DNA of 34,102 nt from Rhizobium sp. Q54. Lineage in GTDB: Bacteria > Pseudomonadota > Alphaproteobacteria > SHVV01. The notes below the pieces were generated by a model. The model saw only the letters and a list, made by a program, of their open reading frames with translations, was not told the DNA's origin and ran no database searches. Location: assembly GCA_945903685.1 (NCBI GenBank), contig CAMDOQ010000006.1:1-34102 (forward strand), given 5' to 3'. Both the position numbers and the translations under genes were made by a program. This document shows, piece after piece, positions 33,776-34,102 of this stretch; the stretch's first letter is position 1; each line of letters opens with the position of its first letter.

Positions 33776-34102
33776 ATGGCGGACCGGCTCGCCGCTACCC
33801 GCACCGAAGTGGCGCGGATCGAACGTCAGAGTCTTGGCGCTGGCATGATCGAGCGGGCGGCGGTGTTGGGAGCCCCCGCCATCGATGCGAGCTTGGGCGG
33901 CGGGCTCGCGCTCGGCGCGCTCCACGACATCGCGGCCGCCGATGCCGGTGCCGGGCTGGGCCTGGCCGCGGCGCTGGCAGCGCGGATCGTGGCCGCGGCC
34001 CAGGCGCGCGCGACCGGCGCCACCGTGCTCTGGTGCCTGCCGCTCGCCGGGCTTTACGAAACAGGCAACCTGCATGCGCCGGGTTTCGCCGGGATCGGGC
34101 TC
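33776..34102 (+). CDS. imuA: ImuA-like SOS mutagenesis protein, 5' part
   Basis: 109 codons are visible; the gene runs out of the window. MADRLAATRTEVARIERQ is followed by LGAPAIDASLGGGLALGALHDIAA and later a VLWCLPLAGLYETGNLHAPG strand; GxPxID..LGGGL..GALH is the signature of ImuA, a RecA-like (but ATP-site-poor) partner of ImuB and DnaE2 in damage-induced mutagenesis. The Walker A lysine of RecA is not seen in the visible part, as expected for ImuA. ATG 33704 is in frame and is an alternative start (24 more residues, Pro-rich); 33776 fits the family better, 33704 has a better-placed AGGAT. Two LexA-type boxes lie upstream. Confidence 0.78.
   Translation, partial: MADRLAATRTEVARIERQSLGAGMIERAAVLGAPAIDASLGGGLALGALHDIAAADAGAGLGLAAALAARIVAAAQARATGATVLWCLPLAGLYETGNLHAPGFAGIGL

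Overview
The window is GC-rich, tightly packed chromosomal DNA with many 1-4 base stop/start overlaps (ATGA, GTGA, TGATG). Three things point to an alphaproteobacterium: several FixJ-type response regulators, a GAAC-N7-GAAC LexA-type operator in front of an imuA-like gene, and separate glyQ and glyS genes with the alphaproteobacterial DUF2007/methyltransferase/S49 gene set. The order cannot be fixed from this sequence; a Rhodospirillales-like or related soil/aquatic lineage is a guess. No tRNA, rRNA, insertion sequence, prophage or CRISPR array was seen.

Layout. 1-5599 (+) is housekeeping: the end of a DUF2007 gene, a TrmN6-like methyltransferase, an S49 peptidase, a small membrane-anchored Cys protein, glyQ-glyS and a flavin/F420-type oxidoreductase. 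5608-7563 (-) is ygfZ-tag-NTF2-like. 7646-14043 (+) runs from a DUF1499 lipoprotein-like or anchored protein through three glycosyltransferases (GT9, GT2, GT4) and an asparagine-synthase-type amidotransferase to a dihydroorotase-family amidohydrolase; it looks like a surface glycan (LPS core type) segment. 14033-18428 (-) is a membrane hybrid kinase with five PAS domains and its FixJ-like regulator.

18669-24767 is an acyl-CoA metabolic region: an SCP2-type thiolase, a divergent FixJ-like regulator with a non-canonical receiver, then an operon of acyl-CoA ligase, two tandem PPC/DUF296 proteins and an AcuI-like acrylyl-CoA reductase, followed by a small GrlR-like protein. 24764-29597 holds cysQ, a third FixJ-like regulator and, divergent from it, a hybrid histidine kinase split into two reading frames by one in-frame TAA inside a PAS domain. 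29781-32949 (-) is a coupled methyltransferase/cystathionine beta-synthase/cystathionine gamma-lyase operon (reverse transsulfuration). 33025-34102 (+) is a small membrane protein and the start of an SOS-controlled imuA gene.

The points most worth a second look are: (1) the split kinase at 28281-28286; (2) the response regulator at 19777-20496, with Glu in place of the phospho-Asp, beside a 14-bp palindrome; (3) the operon with two diverged PPC/DUF296 proteins between an acyl-CoA ligase and an acrylyl-CoA reductase; (4) a terminator-like hairpin with eight U residues just in front of the five-PAS kinase start; (5) two abutting LexA-type boxes in front of imuA.
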